Notes under the pieces: model-generated
The model's input: only the letters and a program-made list of their open reading frames with translations
What the model was told of the DNA's origin: nothing
The model's database searches: none
Assembly (NCBI RefSeq): GCF_035688975.1
Contig: NZ_DASSMH010000115.1
Location: forward strand, 45,142 to 109,141
DNA from: CALMNV01 sp035688975
Lineage (GTDB): Bacteria > Actinomycetota > Actinomycetes > Actinomycetales > Dermatophilaceae
Length of the DNA: 64,000 nt
Direction: 5' to 3'
Translations under genes and position numbers: made by a program
Shown here: positions 7,326 to 15,630 of the stretch, piece after piece
How positions within the stretch are numbered: position 1 is the first letter of the stretch
How the letters are laid out: every line of letters starts with the position of its first letter

Positions 7326-8414
7326 ATGAGTGCACCGGTGCTTCGTGTCCGTGGTCAGGTGCTCGTCGGACCGGAGGACGTGCGCGACGAGCTCTGGGTC
7401 ATCGGCGGCAAGGTCTCGTTCTCACCGCCCGCGTCGGACGCGGACGTGCAGCAGCTCGACGGGTGGGTGCTGCCGGGTCTCGTCGACGCGCACTGTCACA
7501 TCGGCCTCGGCCCCCACGGCGAGGTCAGTCGCGAGGAGACCGAGCAGCAGGCGATCACCGACCGCGAGCACGGCACGCTCCTCGTGCGCGACGCGGGCCA
7601 GCCGGGGGACACCCGGTGGATCGACGCCCGCGAGGACCTGCCCAAGATCATCCGCGCCGGGCGCCACATCGCCCGGACCCGCCGCTACCTGCGCAACTAC
7701 GCCCACGAGGTCGAGGAGTCAGAGCTCGTGCAGCACGTCCGGCTCGAGGCGCACCGTGGCGACGGCTGGGTCAAGCTCGTCGGCGACTGGATCGACCGGG
7801 AGGTCGGCGACCTCGCCCCGTCCTGGTCCCGTGCGGTCGTCGCCGACGCCGTCGCGGCCGCCCACGAGGAGGGGGTCCGGGTCACAGCCCACTGCTTCGG
7901 TGAGGAGTCGCTGCGGGACCTTGCCGCCGCCGGCATCGACTGCATCGAGCACGCGACCGGGCTGCAGGAGGACTCGATCGACACCTTCGCGGCCCAAGGC
8001 ATCGCCATCGTGCCGACCCTGGTCAACATCGCCACGTTCCCCAGGCTGGCGCAGCCCGCCAAGGCGAAGTTCCCCCGCTACCACCGGCACATGCTCGACC
8101 TGCACGAGCGCCGCTACGCCACGCTCGGGGCCGCCCACGAGGCGGGCGTGCCGATCTACGTCGGCACGGATGCCGGGGGAAGCCTGCCGCACGGGCTCGT
8201 CGCGCAGGAGATGGCCGAGCTGACGCGAGCCGGCCTGTCGACCCTCGAGGTCCTGGCCGCCGGCACGTGGGCCGCCCGCGACTGGCTGGGCCGGCCCGGC
8301 CTCGTCGAGGGCGCCGACGCCGACCTCGTCGTCTACGGCGCCGACCCGCGCCACGACATCAGCGTCGTCGCCGACCCCAAGGGCGTCGTGCTGAGGGGCC
8401 GCGTTGTCCGTTGA
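7326..8414 (+). CDS. amidohydrolase family protein
   Basis: A 362-residue metal-dependent hydrolase of the imidazolonepropionase/prolidase-like amidohydrolase superfamily. Metal-binding features seen: LVDAHCHIGLGPHG near residue 55, WVKLVGDW (strand 4 Lys), VTAHCFGEESL, CIEHATGL and YVGTDAGG with the final Asp. A small N-terminal beta domain and the C-terminal ADLVVYGADP segment complete the fold. Substrate cannot be read from sequence; candidates are cyclic amides, hydantoins or dipeptides. The following GNAT gene overlaps its end by 11 bp, so the two probably form an operon. Confidence 0.88.
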   Translation: MSAPVLRVRGQVLVGPEDVRDELWVIGGKVSFSPPASDADVQQLDGWVLPGLVDAHCHIGLGPHGEVSREETEQQAITDREHGTLLVRDAGQPGDTRWIDAREDLPKIIRAGRHIARTRRYLRNYAHEVEESELVQHVRLEAHRGDGWVKLVGDWIDREVGDLAPSWSRAVVADAVAAAHEEGVRVTAHCFGEESLRDLAAAGIDCIEHATGLQEDSIDTFAAQGIAIVPTLVNIATFPRLAQPAKAKFPRYHRHMLDLHERRYATLGAAHEAGVPIYVGTDAGGSLPHGLVAQEMAELTRAGLSTLEVLAAGTWAARDWLGRPGLVEGADADLVVYGADPRHDISVVADPKGVVLRGRVVR

Positions 8415-9327
8415 GGTGCCGCTGCCGTGGGCCGACCGGTTCACGGCAACGGGGCAGCGGGTGCGGGTCCGGCCGCCCACGAGCGCCGACGCGGCGGCAT
8501 ACGTCGAGGCGGTGACGCGCTCGGCCGGTCGGCTGTCGGACTTCGCCCTGCCCGACCCGCACAACCTGCCCGCGGTGGTCGCCGCCCAGTCGGCGACCTA
8601 CCGCTCCTTTCTCATCCTCGCCCGGGACGCGGCCGGCGACCACGGCCTCGTCGGGCGGGTCAACGTCGCCAACATCGTCGGGGGTGCGTTTCGCAGCGCG
8701 ACGCTCGGCTACGACGCCTACGACCCGTATGCCGGGAAGGGCCTCTTCGCCGAGGGGCTTGGCCTCGTGCTCGACATCGCGTTCACCGACGAGCCGCGCG
8801 GCCTCGGCCTGCACCGGGTCGAGGCCAACATCCAGCCGGCCAACACGCGCTCGGCCGGGGTCGTGCGCTCGCTCGGCTTCACCCACGAGGGGTTCAGCCG
8901 TGGCTTCCTGCACATGGCCGGTCCCGACGGCCGCCGGGACTGGCGTGACCACGACCGCTACGCCATCCTCTCCAGCGACTGGCCGGCCGCTCCCTACCAC
9001 CGGCACTCGCGCACGCGGCTGGCCGCCGTCGTCAACCTGCGCCCCGGCTGGGACGCTGGGCGGCTCGCCCCGCAGCTCGCCGCGGAGCTGGGGCTGCCGC
9101 TCTACGGCGAGCACGTCGTCCCCGACCACGACGCGCTCTGGGAGCTGCTGCGGATCTCCCCGGTCGGCGGCGTCGTCGAGTGCCGCCTGTCGCCGCCGGA
9201 GCTGCGCATCGGCCTCGCCCGGGCGCGCTTCGACCCCGCCGTGGTGCCCGTCGTCTCGTCGGCGTCCGAGGCCGACAAGCGCGAGGTCGCCGCCCTGGCG
9301 CTGCGGGTGCGGGCGGCATACGCGTGA
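8404..9327 (+). CDS. GNAT N-acetyltransferase with C-terminal extension
   Basis: A 307-residue protein. Residues about 10-185 are a RimJ/RimL-type GNAT domain: VRVRPPTSADAAAYVEAV, GKGLFAEGLGLVLDIAF, LGLHRVEANIQPANTRSAGV and LGFTHEGFSRGF. The remaining about 115 residues (NLRPGWDAGRLAPQLAAELG onward) match no family I recognise. The TTG at 8404 is preferred because GAGGGG lies 7-8 nt upstream, inside the end of the amidohydrolase gene. Acceptor substrate unknown. Confidence 0.75.
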   Translation: MSVEVPLPWADRFTATGQRVRVRPPTSADAAAYVEAVTRSAGRLSDFALPDPHNLPAVVAAQSATYRSFLILARDAAGDHGLVGRVNVANIVGGAFRSATLGYDAYDPYAGKGLFAEGLGLVLDIAFTDEPRGLGLHRVEANIQPANTRSAGVVRSLGFTHEGFSRGFLHMAGPDGRRDWRDHDRYAILSSDWPAAPYHRHSRTRLAAVVNLRPGWDAGRLAPQLAAELGLPLYGEHVVPDHDALWELLRISPVGGVVECRLSPPELRIGLARARFDPAVVPVVSSASEADKREVAALALRVRAAYA

Positions 9328-9532
9328 GGGCTGCGGCACCGGGCGGCGGGGGAGGCCCGGCCGCTGCCGATTCGGCTCCGCTCCGCACGTCTGGCAGAAT
9401 GACCCGCTGTACCCGTCCGGGCGGGGCCCTCTTCCCCCGGTCCGGAACGCCTACACCGAGCATCGGTACCCCGCGTGTTCCCCACCCGGTCTCGCCGTGC
9501 TCACCTCACAGAAAACAGGAGACACCACGACC

Positions 9533-10081
9533 GTGGCCGTCAAGATCCGTCTGAAGCGCATGGGCAAGATCCGTGCACCGTTCTACCGCGTCGTCGTCAT
9601 GGACTCGCGCGTCAAGCGTGATGGCCGGGCCATCGAGGAGATCGGCAAGTACCACCCCACCGAGGAGCCCTCGCTCATCGAGATCGATGGTGAGCGGGCG
9701 CAGTACTGGCTGCGGCAGGGCGCCCAGCCCACCGAGACCGTCGAGGCGCTGCTGAAGGTGACTGGCGACTGGCAGGCCGCCAAGGGCCTCGAGGGCGCCG
9801 AGGGCACGCTTCGCGTCAAGGAGCCCAAGACCTCGAAGAAGGACCTCTACGAGGCCGCGCTCGCCGCCGCCGGCAAGGCCGACGACGCCAAGGACGGAGC
9901 CACCACGGGCCGCAAGCGGGCCGAGAAGAAGGTCGAGTCGCCCAAGGCCGAGTCGCCTAAGGCCGAGTCGCCCAAGGCCGACACGCCCGACGTCGCCGCC
10001 ATCGAGGACGCCGTCGAGCGCGACGTCATCCGCGAGGAGGAGGCCGAGCGCAGCCTCACCTCCGAGACGACCGAGGACTGA
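9533..10081 (+). CDS. rpsP: 30S ribosomal protein S16 with long acidic tail
   Basis: A 182-residue S16. The N-terminal 80 residues (AVKIRLKRMGKIRAPFYRVV, then DGRAIEEIGKYHP) are the ribosomal core. The tail is actinobacterial and lysine/glutamate-rich, with three near-perfect 9-nt-coded repeats of ESPKA around 9936-9980. The GTG at 9533 is preceded by AGGAG at 11 nt. It heads the rpsP-khpA pair. Confidence 0.96.
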   Translation: MAVKIRLKRMGKIRAPFYRVVVMDSRVKRDGRAIEEIGKYHPTEEPSLIEIDGERAQYWLRQGAQPTETVEALLKVTGDWQAAKGLEGAEGTLRVKEPKTSKKDLYEAALAAAGKADDAKDGATTGRKRAEKKVESPKAESPKAESPKADTPDVAAIEDAVERDVIREEEAERSLTSETTED

Positions 10082-10083
10082 GC

Positions 10084-10326
10084 ATGCTCGAGGAGGCGCT
10101 CGAGCACCTCGTCAAGGGCATCGTCGAGCACGACGAGGACGTCGTCGTGCGCCGCAAGGAGCTGCGGCGCGGTGAGCTGCTCGAGGTGCGGGTCCACCCC
10201 GACGACCTCGGGCGCGTCATCGGCCGCTCCGGGCGCACGGCGAGCGCCCTGCGCACCGTCGTCAACGCCCTCGCCGGCAACGGCAACGTGCGCGTCGACA
10301 TCGTCGACACCGACCAGGTGCGCTGA
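10084..10326 (+). CDS. khpA: KH-domain RNA-binding protein KhpA
   Basis: An 80-residue single-KH-domain protein, the conserved partner gene of rpsP in Gram-positive bacteria. The KH GxxG loop is seen in GRVIGRSGRTASALRTVV. It starts 2 bp after the rpsP stop. In other bacteria KhpA works with KhpB in post-transcriptional control of division and cell-wall genes; that role is inferred here. Confidence 0.93.
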   Translation: MLEEALEHLVKGIVEHDEDVVVRRKELRRGELLEVRVHPDDLGRVIGRSGRTASALRTVVNALAGNGNVRVDIVDTDQVR

Positions 10327-10346
10327 GCGCAGCGTCTCTTCCGCCC

Positions 10347-10386
10347 GAGGCGGGGCGTCTCCGGTCGACCGGAGACGCCCCGCCTC
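10347..10386. terminator. 40-nt perfect palindrome after khpA
   Basis: Two 20-bp arms (GAGGCGGGGCGTCTCCGGTC and its exact reverse complement) meet at GTCGAC with no loop. It lies 20 bp after the khpA stop and about 70 bp before rimM. It is likely a terminator or attenuator separating rpsP-khpA from rimM-trmD, although no T-run follows. Confidence 0.7.
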
Positions 10387-10456
10387 GCGTGGTCGTCCGG
10401 TCGTCTTCCGTATGCCGTGCCGCCCCGCTGCCGTCCCGCCTGAGAGGATGCCCGGC

Positions 10457-10990
10457 ATGAGCGTCGTCCTCGCCCGCATCGGCAAGCCCCACGGACTGCA
10501 CGGCGAGGTCACCGTGCAGCTGCACACCGACAGCCCCGAGACCCGCTTCGCCGAGGGTGCCGTCCTCGACACGCAGGCGGCCCCCGGGTCAGGGGTGCCG
10601 CACCGGCTGACGATCCGGTCGACGCGCGTGCACAACGGCATCTGGCTGCTCGCCTTCGCCGAGGTCCCGGACCGGACCGGCGCCGAGGGACTGCGCGGCA
10701 CCCGGCTCGTCCTCGACGAGGCGGCCGTGGAGCCCGACGAGGACGACGACGGCTTCTACGAGGAGGAGCTCGTCGGCCTCGAGGTGCGCGACCCGGCCGG
10801 CCACGTCCTCGGCACCGTGACGGGGCTCGAGGTGGGCGTGGCCCAGGACCGGCTCGTGCTCGAGCTCAGCGACGGCGTCACGGCATACGTGCCCTTCGTG
10901 GAGCAGATCGTGCCGGCGGTCGAGTCGGACCACGTCGTCGTCGACGCACCCGCGGGACTGTTCGACCTCTACCGCGAGGGGACCCGGTGA
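10457..10990 (+). CDS. rimM: 16S rRNA processing protein RimM
   Basis: A 177-residue 30S maturation factor that binds S19. The N-terminal RimM barrel begins VVLARIGKPHGLHGEV. The C-terminal PRC-barrel contains DDGFYEEELVGLEV and VPFVEQIVPAVES. Two ATGs are available (10448 and 10457). The second gives the usual N-terminus and lies 7 nt behind a GAGGAT -10 box, suggesting leaderless expression. It is followed after 16 bp by trmD. Confidence 0.94.
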   Translation: MSVVLARIGKPHGLHGEVTVQLHTDSPETRFAEGAVLDTQAAPGSGVPHRLTIRSTRVHNGIWLLAFAEVPDRTGAEGLRGTRLVLDEAAVEPDEDDDGFYEEELVGLEVRDPAGHVLGTVTGLEVGVAQDRLVLELSDGVTAYVPFVEQIVPAVESDHVVVDAPAGLFDLYREGTR

Positions 10991-11006
10991 GGCGGAGCGG
11001 GCGCCG

Positions 11007-12176
11007 ATGAGGATCGACGTCGTCTCGATCTTCCCCGACTACCTCGCGCCGCTCGACCTCTCCCTCCTCGGCAAGGCGCGTGAGGCCGGGCTCCTCGACG
11101 TGCGCGTGCACGACCTGCGCGGCTTCACGCACGACCGGCACCGGACCGTCGACGACACGCCCTACGGCGGCGGCCCCGGGATGGTGATGAAGCCCGAGCC
11201 CTGGGCCGAGGCGCTGGGACACGTCGTGGCACAAGGGAATCCGGGAGGGCGCCCGCACCTCGTCATCCCGGGGCCGGGCGGCACGCTCTTCACCCAGGCC
11301 ATCGCCCGTCGCCTGGCGCGGGAGCCCTGGCTGGCCTTCGCGTGCGGCCGCTACGAGGGCATCGACGAGCGGGTCTACGAGCACGCCGCGCACGACCTGG
11401 GGCTCGAGGTGTCGGTCCTCAGCCTCGGCGACTACGTCCTCAACGGCGGCGAGGTGGCGGTGCTCGCGATGGTCGAGGCGATCGCCCGGCTCGTGCCCGG
11501 GGTGGTCGGCAACGCCGAGTCGCTCGTCGAGGAGTCCCACGAGGACGGCCTGCTCGAGTACCCCGTCTACACCCGCCCGCAGACGTGGCGGGGGCGGCAG
11601 GTGCCGGCGGTGCTGCTCTCCGGTGACCACGCGGCCATCGACCGGTGGCGGCACGAGCAGCGCCTCGCCCGCACGGCCGCGCGCCGGCCCGACCTGCTGC
11701 ACGCGTCGCACGCCGACGCCGACCTCGAGGTGCGGCTCGCCGTGCCCGCGGACGCGCCCGAGCTGTTCACGCTGACCCGGGCCTGCTGGGTGCAGGAGGC
11801 GCAGGCCAACGACACCCTCGACATCCCGGCCCTCGTCGAGGACTACGACACGGTGCGGGCGAGCCTCGCCTCGACGCGGACGTGGGTGGCGCGCCGGGGG
11901 GGACGGCTCGTCGGGTCGGTCCGGACCGAGCAGCGCGGCGACGAGCTGTACGTCGGCCGGCTCATGGTCGCGCCGGACCTGCAGGGGCAGGGACTGGGCC
12001 GGCGCCTGCTCGAGCACGCCGAGTCCACCGCGCCCGACGGCATACGGGCCTACCGGCTGCTCACCGGCGCCGGCAGCGTGGCCAACCTCCGGCGCTACCG
12101 CCGCGCCGGCTACCGTCCCGTGCCGGGGGAGCCGAGCATCCCAGGCACGGTCGAGCTCGTGAAGCGTCGGCGCTGA
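11007..12176 (+). CDS. trmD: tRNA (guanine37-N1)-methyltransferase TrmD fused to a GNAT domain
   Basis: A 389-residue fusion. Residues 1 to about 235 are a complete TrmD, which makes m1G37 in tRNA to prevent frameshifting. It has MRIDVVSIFPDYL, DDTPYGGGPGMVMKPEP, the trefoil-knot ACGRYEGIDERV and LSLGDYVLNGGE. Residues about 240-389 form a GNAT N-acetyltransferase domain: VRLAVPADAPELFTLTRAC, LVGSVRTEQ and the acetyl-CoA loop VAPDLQGQGLGRRLLEHAE. No stop or frameshift separates them. The GNAT acceptor is unknown; a tRNA-linked or independent role are both possible. Confidence 0.93.
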   Translation: MRIDVVSIFPDYLAPLDLSLLGKAREAGLLDVRVHDLRGFTHDRHRTVDDTPYGGGPGMVMKPEPWAEALGHVVAQGNPGGRPHLVIPGPGGTLFTQAIARRLAREPWLAFACGRYEGIDERVYEHAAHDLGLEVSVLSLGDYVLNGGEVAVLAMVEAIARLVPGVVGNAESLVEESHEDGLLEYPVYTRPQTWRGRQVPAVLLSGDHAAIDRWRHEQRLARTAARRPDLLHASHADADLEVRLAVPADAPELFTLTRACWVQEAQANDTLDIPALVEDYDTVRASLASTRTWVARRGGRLVGSVRTEQRGDELYVGRLMVAPDLQGQGLGRRLLEHAESTAPDGIRAYRLLTGAGSVANLRRYRRAGYRPVPGEPSIPGTVELVKRRR

Positions 12177-12366
12177 GCACGATTTCGGGTATGCCGTGCC
12201 GCTCTGGCACACTGGTCGCTTGCGTCCGGCATCAGACGGCCCCTGCCACAGGGGGAGTCGAGCCGGCTCCCGCGCAGCGGCGCGGGTCGGCCCGACGTGG
12301 CCCGACGGACGCACGACCAGCATTCACCCCGGGTGGCCTGTGGCACCGCGAGAAAGCGAAGCAGCC

Positions 12367-12744
12367 ATGCACACGTTCGACGAGCTCAACGCCGCCTCCC
12401 TGCGCACGGACGTGCCGGAGTTCCGCGCCGGCGACACCGTCAAGGTCCACGTCAAGGTCATCGAGGGCACCCGCTCGCGCGTCCAGATCTTCCAGGGCAT
12501 CGTCATCCGCCGCCACGGCGGTGGCATCGGCGAGACGTTCACGGTCCGCAAGGTCTCCTTCGGGGTGGGCGTCGAGCGCACCTTCCCCCTGCACACCCCG
12601 GTCATCGACAAGATCGAGCTCGTCACGCGCGGCGACGTGCGCCGCGCCAAGCTCTACTACCTGCGCGGGCTGCGCGGCAAGGCCGCCAAGATCCGCGAGA
12701 AGCGCGAGACGGTCCCGGCCAAGGCTGCCAGCAAGACCAGCTGA
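12367..12744 (+). CDS. rplS: 50S ribosomal protein L19
   Basis: A 125-residue L19 with RAGDTVKVHVKVIEGTRSR, FQGIVIRRHGGGIGETFTVRK and the closing LYYLRGLRGKAAKIREKR. It sits in the usual rimM-trmD-rplS-lepB order. The 190-bp leader (12177-12366) is unusually long for this window and lacks a strong ribosome-binding site (only GAAAGCGAAG). A possible -10, CACACT, lies near 12207. An untranslated regulatory leader is possible but no known motif was recognised. Confidence 0.96.
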   Translation: MHTFDELNAASLRTDVPEFRAGDTVKVHVKVIEGTRSRVQIFQGIVIRRHGGGIGETFTVRKVSFGVGVERTFPLHTPVIDKIELVTRGDVRRAKLYYLRGLRGKAAKIREKRETVPAKAASKTS

Positions 12745-12754
12745 CGCGCCGGCG

Positions 12755-13495
12755 TTGATCCTCGGACGGCGCGGTCGCCCCGCCGCGGCCCAGCCTCCCC
12801 GCCCGGGAGCGCCGGGCGGCGCCGGGGCGGCCGCGCCGTCGGCGTCGCGGCGCCGTCCGCTCGCGTGGCTCGTGGCCCCCGCCGCCGTGCTCCTCGCGGT
12901 CGTGGCGGTCCGGGCGCTGCTCGTCGCGCCCTTCTCGATCCCGAGCGGGTCGATGGAGCCCACGCTCGAGGTCGGCGACCGCATCCTCGTCACGCGCGCG
13001 ACCGCGCCCGACGGGCTCCGGCGTGGTGACGTCGTGGTCTTCGACGCCGCGCGGGCCTTCGGCCTCGCCACGACCGGCCATGGGGTCGTCGCGAGCATCG
13101 GCGAGGCCCTCGGCACCCTGGTGGGTCACGGGCCAGAGACCGACTACGTCAAGCGGGTGATCGGCCTGCCCGGTGACCACGTCCGGTGCTGCGACGCGGC
13201 CGACCGGGTGGTCGTCAACGACGAGCCGGTGGATGAGCCCTACGTCTACCCGGGGGACCGCCCCAGTGACCATCCCTTCGACGTCGTCGTCCCGGCAGGC
13301 TCCTTCTGGGTGCTCGGCGACCACCGATCCGCGTCCGCTGACTCCCGTGCCCACCTCGGCGACCCCGGCGGTGGGATGGTGCCCGGAGAGGACATCATCG
13401 GTCAGGTTTGGATGCGATACTGGCCGCTCGGTCGGGCCGGGAGGCTCGCATCCGGCCCCCAGCCCAGTTCCGCGAGCCCACGAAACGGTCAGTGA
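12755..13495 (+). CDS. lepB: type I signal peptidase (first of a tandem pair)
   Basis: A 246-residue membrane-anchored serine protease that removes Sec/Tat signal peptides. One N-terminal membrane helix (LVAPAAVLLAVVAVRALLV) is followed by the catalytic Ser in IPSGSMEPTL, the catalytic Lys in DYVKRVIGLPGDHV and the box GDHRSASADSR. A Cys-Cys pair (VRCCDAAD) sits just after box D. TTG at 12755 is the only plausible start codon upstream of the membrane helix; the exact start is uncertain. Its stop overlaps the next lepB (TGATG). Confidence 0.88.
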   Translation: MILGRRGRPAAAQPPRPGAPGGAGAAAPSASRRRPLAWLVAPAAVLLAVVAVRALLVAPFSIPSGSMEPTLEVGDRILVTRATAPDGLRRGDVVVFDAARAFGLATTGHGVVASIGEALGTLVGHGPETDYVKRVIGLPGDHVRCCDAADRVVVNDEPVDEPYVYPGDRPSDHPFDVVVPAGSFWVLGDHRSASADSRAHLGDPGGGMVPGEDIIGQVWMRYWPLGRAGRLASGPQPSSASPRNGQ

Positions 13496-14433
13496 TGTCG
13501 ACGCAGCAGCCCGGACGCCACCCCGACGACCCGGTCGTGGAGCGCCCGGACGAGGACTCCGCCCTGCGCCGGGTGCAGCCGAGCCCCGGTGGGCCCCTCG
13601 AGGAGGAGGCGGACGAGCCGTCCGCCGGCGTCCTCGACTCGGTCCTGGCGGGCCTCAAGGAGATCGTCATCGTCGTCGTGCTGGCCATGGCGCTGTCGTT
13701 CGTGGTCAAGACGTGGCTCTTCCAGGCCTTCTACATCCCCTCCGGGTCGATGGAGGACACGCTCGTGCGCGACGACCGGGTCATCGTCAGCAAGCTGACC
13801 CCGGGCCCGTTCGACCTGCGCCGCGGTGACGTGGTCGTCTTCGAGGACCCGGGTGGGCCGGTGCCCTGGCTCTCCGGGGTGCAGGGCTCGTCGTCGACCG
13901 TGGGAGGCCCGTTCCACGACGCGCTCGTCTTCGTCGGGCTGCTGCCCGAGGACGCGGAGAACCACCTCATCAAGCGGGTCATCGGCCTGCCGGGCGACCA
14001 CGTTCAGGCCGACGGCAGGAGCGGGGACATCAAGGTCAACGGCGTGCCGATCACCGAGCCCTACGTCAAGGCGGGCGACGAGCCCAGCGAGGACAAGCCG
14101 TTCGACGTCGTCGTCCCGGCCGGGCGCGTCTGGGTCATGGGCGACCACCGGTCCGACTCCTCGGACTCGAGGTTTCACGATGACGGCACCGGGGCCACGG
14201 GCTCCGTGCCCATGGACAAGATCGTCGGCCGGGCCCTTTTCATCGTGTGGCCGATCGACCACGTGACGTGGCTCGGCGTGCCGGAGCGGACCTTCGGCGC
14301 GGTGCCGTCACCGTCCGCCATCACGCCCGCCAAGCCGCGCACGACGACGACCACCGTCCCTGGTGGCAAGGCCACGCCCCCCCGCGCCACGACAAGGCCG
14401 GCCGCCACCGTGGGCAAAGCACCTGCGGCCTAG
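13495..14433 (+). CDS. lepB: type I signal peptidase (second of a tandem pair)
   Basis: A 312-residue signal peptidase I. It has a charged cytoplasmic N-terminus and one membrane helix (IVIVVVLAMALSFVVKTWLF). The catalytic Ser is in IPSGSMEDTL and the Lys in HLIKRVIGLPGDHVQ; the GDHRSDSSDSRFHDDG box follows. The Thr/Pro-rich C-terminal tail (about 40 residues) is unusual and may span the cell wall. The ATG at 13495 overlaps the upstream stop, indicating coupling. Paralogue of the preceding gene, probably with different substrate preference. Confidence 0.93.
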   Translation: MSTQQPGRHPDDPVVERPDEDSALRRVQPSPGGPLEEEADEPSAGVLDSVLAGLKEIVIVVVLAMALSFVVKTWLFQAFYIPSGSMEDTLVRDDRVIVSKLTPGPFDLRRGDVVVFEDPGGPVPWLSGVQGSSSTVGGPFHDALVFVGLLPEDAENHLIKRVIGLPGDHVQADGRSGDIKVNGVPITEPYVKAGDEPSEDKPFDVVVPAGRVWVMGDHRSDSSDSRFHDDGTGATGSVPMDKIVGRALFIVWPIDHVTWLGVPERTFGAVPSPSAITPAKPRTTTTTVPGGKATPPRATTRPAATVGKAPAA

Positions 14434-14443
14434 CCCGACCGTC

Positions 14444-15172
14444 ATGGCCACCTCCTCCCGGAAGCCCTCGCTGCGCGTCGAGCGTGAGCTGCAGCGACAG
14501 GGCCACCGACTGCTCGCCGGCATGGACGAGGTCGGCCGCGGCGCCCTCGCGGGGCCGGTGAGTGTCGGCGTCGTCGTCATCGACGAGGCGGTCCGGTCGG
14601 CTCCGGTCGGCGTCAAGGACTCCAAGCTGCTCACCGGACGGGCGCGTGCCGGCCTCGTGCCACGGATCCAGCGGTGGGCGGTGGCGCACGCCGTCGGGCA
14701 TGCCGGCCCCGACGAGATCGACGCCATCGGCATTCTCGCCGCGCTGCGCGTCGCCGGCATCCGCGCCCTCGCCGCGCTGGGCGTCGCGCCCGACCTCGTC
14801 ATCCTCGACGGCAACCACGACTGGCTGACCGCCCCGACGGATGTGGGGCTGCTCGCCTTCACGGGGGACCGACCCGTCACCCCACCGGTCGTGACGATGA
14901 TCAAGGCGGACCTGCGGTGCTCCAGCGTCGCGGCCGCCAGCGTCCTCGCCAAGGTGGAGCGCGACGAGCTCATGGTCGGGCTCTCGGCGCACCACCCGGC
15001 ATACGGGTGGGGTCTCAACAAGGGGTATGCCGCTCCCGAGCACCTGGACGCGCTGTCCCGGCTGGGGCCGTGCGCACTGCATCGCCGCTCGTGGCGGCTG
15101 CCGGGCGTCGTGGACCACAATGAGTGGCAGGACCTCGCCCCCGGCGAGCAGACAGAAACGGCGGTTCGGTGA
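14444..15172 (+). CDS. rnhB: ribonuclease HII
   Basis: A 242-residue enzyme removing ribonucleotides from DNA. The acidic active-site residues are in GMDEVGRGALAGPV (Asp and Glu), VILDGNHDWL (Asp) and IKADLRCSSVAAASVLAKV. The ATG at 14444 lies 10 bp after lepB. The stop overlaps the next GTG (GTGA). Confidence 0.95.
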   Translation: MATSSRKPSLRVERELQRQGHRLLAGMDEVGRGALAGPVSVGVVVIDEAVRSAPVGVKDSKLLTGRARAGLVPRIQRWAVAHAVGHAGPDEIDAIGILAALRVAGIRALAALGVAPDLVILDGNHDWLTAPTDVGLLAFTGDRPVTPPVVTMIKADLRCSSVAAASVLAKVERDELMVGLSAHHPAYGWGLNKGYAAPEHLDALSRLGPCALHRRSWRLPGVVDHNEWQDLAPGEQTETAVR

Positions 15173-15489
15173 GCTCTGAAGACCTCGAGAAGTACGAGAC
15201 CGAGATGGAGCTGCAGCTCTACAAGGAGTATCGCGACGTCGTCGGCCTCTTCACCCACGTCGTCGAGACGGAGCGCCGCTTCTACCTCGCCAACTCCGTC
15301 GACGTGAAGGTGCGCACCGACGGCGGGGAGGTCTTCTTCGACGTGACGATGGCCGACGCGTGGGTGTGGGACATCTACCGACCGGCGCGTTTCGTCAAGA
15401 ACGTGCGGGTGATCACGTTCAAGGACGTCAACGTCGAGGAGCTGCCCAAGCCCGACATCAAGCTGCCGGAGTCCGGCGACTTCTCCTGA
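15169..15489 (+). CDS. DUF2469 family protein
   Basis: A 106-residue conserved actinobacterial protein of unknown function (SSEDLEKYETEMELQLYKEY, WVWDIYRPARFVKNVRVITF). It almost always follows rnhB and precedes yraN. The GTG start overlaps the rnhB stop. No catalytic motif, membrane segment or signal peptide is visible. Confidence 0.92.
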   Translation: MSSEDLEKYETEMELQLYKEYRDVVGLFTHVVETERRFYLANSVDVKVRTDGGEVFFDVTMADAWVWDIYRPARFVKNVRVITFKDVNVEELPKPDIKLPESGDFS

Positions 15490-15554
15490 GGTCCACAGCG
15501 AACATCCACACCGAGGGTCCACAGCGAACATCCACACCGAGCGTCCACACCGAG
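15490..15554. repeat. 26-bp direct repeat, two and a half copies
   Basis: GGTCCACAGCGAACATCCAC plus ACCGAG is present twice without change (15490-15515 and 15516-15541). A truncated CGTCCACACCGAG follows. It starts directly after the DUF2469 stop codon region. GTCCACA words recur further on in the same gap. Confidence 0.85.
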
Positions 15555-15630
15555 CCGGGCGGGACGCGCGTCGTCCACAGGGCCTGCAGGGCGGTGACCG
15601 CGCAGGCGCCGCCGGCCGCAGGCTGGTGGC

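Noticed and set aside
12177..12366. Known ribosomal-protein L19 leader RNA
   Set aside because: The gap is long enough, but I could not match the described L19 leader structure by eye.
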